Shown here piece by piece: positions 24,165-26,258 of a stretch of 26,258 nt of DNA. This DNA is from Candidatus Latescibacterota bacterium. Lineage in GTDB: Bacteria; Latescibacterota; UBA2968; UBA8231. Positions within the stretch are counted from its first letter, which is position 1. Each line of letters starts with the position of its first letter. Location of the stretch: NCBI GenBank assembly GCA_003529325.1, contig DPVW01000136.1, positions 5,166-31,423 of the forward strand, written 5' to 3'. The notes beneath the pieces were generated by a model. That model saw nothing but the letters and a program-made list of their open reading frames with translations. It searched no databases and was not told the DNA's origin. A program made the translations under genes and the position numbers.

Positions 24165-25469
24165 TTACTGCCCCAGGCCTGCTCCGCGCAGGATCATCTC
24201 ATGCTCTACGGCGAGTCGTTCCAGCGCCTCTTGCGGGGTTTTGGAGCCATCGAGTGCTTCCCCAAGGACACGTGAATTGGCGGCGAGCAACTCATTGTAA
24301 ACCGGCACATTCCAGAAGTCGCGCAGATGATCGAGGGATTGTGCAAATGTGGCATTGAAGGGGTAGGCTTCGCGGAAAGCGGCACTCTGTAACAGCGCCG
24401 TGTTGGCCGTGAATGCACCGGGATAGGTGATCCACTTCTGCTGCACCGACTGCTGCTGGAACCAGGCGATAAATCTCTTGGCCAGCAGCTGTTGCGATTC
24501 GGCAACCTTGGTGGAAATGCTGAAGCCTTGCCCTCCGAGTGATATCGCTCGAGTGCCTTCGTGGCCGGGAACGACAAAGAAGCCCGCCTGGTCGCCCATG
24601 CCCTCGACGATTCCCGGATAGAATGGGAAGTAGTTGAGCGCCATCGCCGTCGAGCCGTTGGTGAAGGCGTCGAGGACACCCGAATAATCGGCGTTGGTGC
24701 CACCCGGCGCCGTGAACTCAAGCAGATCAATCATGAATTTCAGACCCGCCGTCGCACCGGGGCTGTCCAGGTGTCCGCGCACGGCGAAACTGTCCCGATC
24801 ACCCCAGCTGCCACCAAAGGCCCACAGAAAGGGCTGGAATCCCATCGTGATCGAATCGTATCCCCGACCGGAGAGCAAGGCGGCACCATATCGTTTGTCT
24901 TGAGGCCGATGGAAAAATTCGGCGAGGTCGCGAAACTCCGTCCATGTATCCGGCGTAGCCAGGGCACGACCATACTTCGCCTGAAATGCCGCCTGCTCCG
25001 TAGCATCCTCAAACCAGTCGCGCCGGTAGACGAAACCGAGTGCATCGGTTTCGCATGGCGCCGCAAAGATTCGACCGCTGCCCGTGGGATACTCCATCAG
25101 ATACCGTTGCGCCAGCGGATGAATCTGAGCCAGGTCGACGGCATCACCGATCCAGTCCGTCAACTCCAGATACAAACCCTTGCTGGCACCACGACCGATC
25201 CACTGGCTATCGCCGACGACGATATCGAAGGCTGTCGTCTTGTTTCCATATTCGAGAAACACCTGATCCTGATAGGCTGGCCAAGCGATCTGGTGCACCT
25301 GCACGTCGATGCCGGTCTCTGCGGTGAAATCCTTGCTGAGCTCCTGTAGACCCGCCGCAGGAGGCCATTGAGCCCACCAGATCGTCAGCGACGAGTCGCT
25401 GGCACCGACGGTGCCTGCCCACAGGCAGACTGACAACATGAGGGAGACACAACCGGGGATGCGTTGCAT
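24165..25469 (-). CDS. ABC importer solute-binding protein (family 1)
   Basis: This is a 434-residue periplasmic binding protein. A Sec signal peptide (about residues 1-23, ending near GTVGA) has no lipobox, which fits a soluble periplasmic protein in a Gram-negative cell. The mature part begins LTIWWAQWPPAAGLQELSKD, then FDIVVGDSQWIGRGASKGLY and PCETDALGFVYRRDWFED, the standard layout of family 1 sugar-binding proteins. Trp and Tyr residues in the lobes could stack on a sugar ring. AGGGAG lies about 8 bases before ATG 25469, in the 11-base gap after the aminotransferase gene. It is the first transporter gene of the operon and should set its substrate specificity. Confidence 0.92.
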   Translation of the reverse strand: MQRIPGCVSLMLSVCLWAGTVGASDSSLTIWWAQWPPAAGLQELSKDFTAETGIDVQVHQIAWPAYQDQVFLEYGNKTTAFDIVVGDSQWIGRGASKGLYLELTDWIGDAVDLAQIHPLAQRYLMEYPTGSGRIFAAPCETDALGFVYRRDWFEDATEQAAFQAKYGRALATPDTWTEFRDLAEFFHRPQDKRYGAALLSGRGYDSITMGFQPFLWAFGGSWGDRDSFAVRGHLDSPGATAGLKFMIDLLEFTAPGGTNADYSGVLDAFTNGSTAMALNYFPFYPGIVEGMGDQAGFFVVPGHEGTRAISLGGQGFSISTKVAESQQLLAKRFIAWFQQQSVQQKWITYPGAFTANTALLQSAAFREAYPFNATFAQSLDHLRDFWNVPVYNELLAANSRVLGEALDGSKTPQEALERLAVEHEMILRGAGLGQ

Positions 25470-25480
25470 GATGATTCTCC

Positions 25481-26258
25481 CTATGCCGCCTGTGTGGCGG
25501 CGTCACGGATCGCCCTTGCCATCGCCGTGACGCGAGTCGCCTTGTTGTCGGGATGCGTGCCGACCAGTACGGTTCGTCCAAGGATATCAAGCGACTTGGC
25601 GCACATGTCATGAGAGTATTTCACCCGACACTTTCGATTTGCGGGAATCTTGAAGGGATCCAACGCCGCATGATGGGCGCCCTGTTCGCGCATAATCGGT
25701 TCCCAACGGGTGTACACGTGCCGGCCGGTGTCCAATGGCAGGAAATTTCCGACGCCACGGCTTTTCAGGGCGTCGGAGAAGGACCGCGCCGCGACCTCGG
25801 CATCGAACAGAAATCCAACGTGGGTGCCACACTCGTAGTCGATACTGTGATTCTTGATCGACGTAAGTCCCGCTTTCTCGCCAGCCGCCAACAGCCGTTT
25901 CTTCTGCCCTCGCATCTTCTTCAGCATCGGTTCAAGGCGGGACAGCTGCGCATTCAGAATTGCACCCTCGAACTCGGAGGCGCGAAAGTTGTTGCCGGCG
26001 AATTGCAGTTCCTCATGTGTCTGATCTGACTTCTCATCCCAATAGAAGGAGCAACAGTCGACAGCGACGGAGCCACGGTCGTAAACCGCCTTCGACCTCG
26101 TTACGAAGGCCCCACCCTCGCCGCAGGTGATATTCTTGAAGAAGTTGAAACTGAAAGCCCCGGCGTGGCCGATGGCGCCGAGCATCTTGCCGCGGTAGCC
26201 ACCACCAACAGCCTGACAGGCATCTTCCAGGACCATCAGTTTGTGCTTGCGTGCGACC
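25481..26258 (-). CDS. DegT/DnrJ/EryC1/StrS-family aminotransferase (cut by right edge)
   Basis: The C-terminal ~259 residues of a PLP-dependent aminotransferase run off the right edge; the codons before the first internal ATG (26236) are open and read VARKHKL. The family landmarks are LMVLEDACQAVGG, and SFNFFKNITCGEGGAFVT, where the Lys in FFKN should bind PLP, followed by GNNFRASEFEGAIL, the usual R-x-x-E region. Members aminate keto-sugars for cell-surface glycans or antibiotics and occasionally have other roles. It directly precedes the binding-protein gene, so it may share its promoter and use or produce the transported sugar. The stop codon TAG is at 25483-25481. Confidence 0.9.
   Translation of the reverse strand, partial: VARKHKLMVLEDACQAVGGGYRGKMLGAIGHAGAFSFNFFKNITCGEGGAFVTRSKAVYDRGSVAVDCCSFYWDEKSDQTHEELQFAGNNFRASEFEGAILNAQLSRLEPMLKKMRGQKKRLLAAGEKAGLTSIKNHSIDYECGTHVGFLFDAEVAARSFSDALKSRGVGNFLPLDTGRHVYTRWEPIMREQGAHHAALDPFKIPANRKCRVKYSHDMCAKSLDILGRTVLVGTHPDNKATRVTAMARAIRDAATQAA

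Noticed and set aside
1..26258. Search for tRNA, rRNA, CRISPR arrays, insertion sequences and attachment sites
   Set aside because: No regular spaced repeats, transposase-like frames, terminal inverted repeats or RNA gene patterns were seen, and intergenic gaps are too short for most of them.

Overview
The window reads as a GC-rich (about 60% by eye), gene-dense bacterial chromosome segment. There is no tRNA, rRNA, CRISPR array, insertion sequence or phage gene, and no gene-free stretch longer than about 170 bases. A Sec-type periplasmic solute-binding protein, a lipoprotein and a very rich set of small-molecule catabolism genes point to a Gram-negative heterotroph. The families present (Gfo/Idh/MocA, amidohydrolase-2, SSS symporter, MR/MLE enolase, Ldh2, family III CoA-transferase, DUF5069-like, DegT/StrS) are typical of uncultivated marine or sponge-associated lineages such as Latescibacterota, Poribacteria or Planctomycetes-like bacteria. 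That placement is inference from gene content only.

Layout. (1) Bases 1-4221, minus strand: a MoxR-type AAA+ ATPase translationally coupled to a large 631-residue protein of unknown function, followed by a TIM-barrel amidohydrolase and a Gfo/Idh/MocA oxidoreductase that runs off the left edge. (2) Bases 4390-8378, plus strand, divergent from the ATPase: an all-beta protein ending in a CBM4/9-like module, a D-aminoacylase-type amidohydrolase and an Ldh2-family dehydrogenase. (3) Bases 8390-16396, minus strand: nine tightly packed genes. In transcription order they are a small membrane protein, an SSS symporter, an enolase-superfamily enzyme, a glycerophosphodiesterase-like enzyme, a lipoprotein, a galactokinase-like GHMP kinase, a CaiB/BaiF CoA-transferase and a tandemly duplicated DUF5069-like protein. 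(The symporter and its small partner count as two, and the DUF5069 protein as one, giving eight distinct proteins plus the partner when counted with the transport pair.) (4) Bases 16485-18377, plus strand: a stand-alone RNase II-type exoribonuclease. (5) Bases 18397-26258, minus strand: a DegT/StrS aminotransferase (cut by the right edge), then a complete carbohydrate-type ABC importer (binding protein, two permeases, a 61-residue membrane protein and two ATPases), then a metallophosphoesterase and a PanB homologue.

How the genes work together. Three blocks look like uptake-plus-processing units: an SSS symporter with an acid-sugar-type enolase, kinase and CoA-transferase; an ABC importer with a phosphoesterase; and a deacylase with a dehydrogenase. 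Substrates cannot be named from sequence. Most neighbouring pairs within blocks overlap by ATGA or GTGA, so stoichiometric co-expression is likely. The best candidates for undescribed biology are the AAA+/631-residue pair and the nine-gene symporter operon, whose kinase and enolase both depart from family consensus at active-site positions.
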